From: Curtobacterium sp. MCPF17_052
GTDB taxonomy: Bacteria > Actinomycetota > Actinomycetes > Actinomycetales > Microbacteriaceae
NCBI RefSeq assembly: GCF_003234085.1
Contig: NZ_QKSD01000007.1
Location: forward strand, 1-64,000
Length of the DNA: 64,000 nt
Reading direction: 5' to 3'
The notes under the pieces were generated by a model, which worked only from the letters and a program-made list of their open reading frames with translations, was not told where the DNA came from and made no database searches. The number at the start of each line of letters is the position of its first letter. Within the stretch, counting starts at the first letter, position 1. Position numbers and translations under genes: made by a program. This document shows, piece by piece, positions 63,539 to 64,000 of the stretch.

Positions 63539-63610
63539 GAGGTTGATGCCGACTTCAGAGTGGTACTGACAAACGGAAAAGACCGTCAGTATTCTCGGAT
63601 TGCATTGTTG

Positions 63611-63913
63611 TTACCATTCGCGAAGTCCTTGTGCTGCATTCTTCTTCGCGCGCTTCATTGCGTTGAGTCGGGCGATGGAGATGCGTCCGCCCTCGGCCCT
63701 GTTGCAACTACGGTGGCTCGGCTGAAGCAGATGGGGTGGGTAGTCCAGGCCCTCAGGCCAGCGGTCCAACGGCACCGTGTGGTCTACATCCCACGGGGTG
63801 CCTGGCAGCACCGGCTTGGCGCACTTGGAGCAGGGGGCGGGCAGCGTGGGGGCCAGGCGTGCGCGTGCACGTCGGCTGCCGCCGTTGGCCCAGGCTGCGT
63901 GGTGCCTAGACAT
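63611..63913 (-). CDS. Phage-type HNH endonuclease
   Basis: A 100-residue protein with the zinc pair CSKC, the catalytic DVDH and HRSCN, as in small HNH nucleases of phages that often act with terminase. It starts at ATG 63913, overlapping the stop of the upstream frame. Its place directly before a tail gene, instead of beside terminase genes, is unusual. Confidence 0.82.
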   Translation of the reverse strand: MSRHHAAWANGGSRRARARLAPTLPAPCSKCAKPVLPGTPWDVDHTVPLDRWPEGLDYPPHLLQPSHRSCNRAEGGRISIARLNAMKRAKKNAAQGLREW

Positions 63914-64000
63914 CCAGCATCAGGAGGCGGAAGGCCTCGAAGTCCTCACGGTCTTCCTCACGCAGAACCCACTCATCTGCTGGTCGCTGACGCTGGGTGT
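63906..64000 (-). CDS. Prophage protein, C-terminal fragment at window edge
   Basis: An open frame enters from the right edge and ends at the TAG 63908-63906, encoding the tail DEWVLREEDREDFEAF and then RLLMLDV. It overlaps the HNH start by 8 bases, which indicates translational coupling. Too little is visible to name it. Confidence 0.5.
   Translation of the reverse strand, partial: TQRQRPADEWVLREEDREDFEAFRLLMLDV

Larger units (their letters stand above)
60222..64000. mobile_element. Prophage or prophage remnant end inserted in dprA (partial)
   Basis: From the dprA break near 60222 the content changes: lower G/C (30 of 60 bases at 60541-60600), a TIR-like gene, a small protein, two minus-strand phage structural genes and an HNH endonuclease. 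The element leaves the window at 64000. No integrase is seen, so it must lie at the other end if present. The attachment core cannot be defined without the second junction. Confidence 0.75.

Overview
The window looks like a chromosomal segment of a high-GC actinobacterium, most likely a member of the Microbacteriaceae such as Curtobacterium. This is an inference from the strong G/C bias, an Lsr2 gene, CCA-less and CCA-encoding tRNAs side by side, the gene order rpmF-rnc-mutM-smc-ftsY-ffh-rpsP-rimM-trmD-rplS-lepB-rnhB, and frequent GTG starts and leaderless-type promoters. No database search was possible.

Layout. (1) 1-3.1 kb: end of an rRNA operon (23S 3' end, 5S, terminator), gltX, a thioredoxin-reductase-like oxidoreductase and tRNA-Gln. 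(2) 3.2-10.2 kb: a zinc-ribbon protein, a sugar ABC importer operon under a LacI-type operator with its LacI regulator at the 3' end, an MBL hydrolase, a DUF72 protein and two tRNA-Glu genes. (3) 10.2-18.7 kb: an alpha-mannan utilisation locus: secreted GH76 endo-mannanase, divergent from a GH125 exo-mannosidase, two permeases, a binding protein and an intracellular GH76, closed by a chimeric GntR-LacI regulator. Neither importer carries its own ATPase, so both probably share one encoded elsewhere. (4) 18.7-30.7 kb: a crcB pair, a histidine phosphatase, a GNAT and a FUSC-type transporter, then leuC-leuD-murA-plsC-gpsA-ddl, thiL and rsmD. (5) 30.7-57.8 kb: core housekeeping (recG, coaD, DUF177-rpmF-rnc-mutM, smc, ftsY, ffh, rpsP-khpA-rimM-trmD, map, rplS, lepB-rnhB, lsr2, yraN). 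It is interrupted between mutM and smc by an AT-richer AIPR-family (abortive infection) gene, and includes a terC gene behind a likely manganese riboswitch. (6) 57.8-64 kb: comM carries a frameshift and dprA is cut off at the conserved 'FLARNR' region, where apparently foreign DNA begins. That DNA holds a TIR-like putative defence protein, a small protein, two phage tail/structural genes and an HNH endonuclease running off the window. I read it as one end of a prophage or prophage remnant integrated in dprA.

The most notable signals are: the prophage-end TIR-like gene with an unrecognised N-terminal half; the lone AIPR gene in a core operon; tandem inactivation of the two transformation genes comM and dprA; a family of 40-48 bp perfect palindromes used as intergenic terminators; a pair of divergent leaderless promoters sharing one TA step; and a long list of TANNNT -10 boxes lying 6-9 bases before start codons, which indicates pervasive leaderless transcription.
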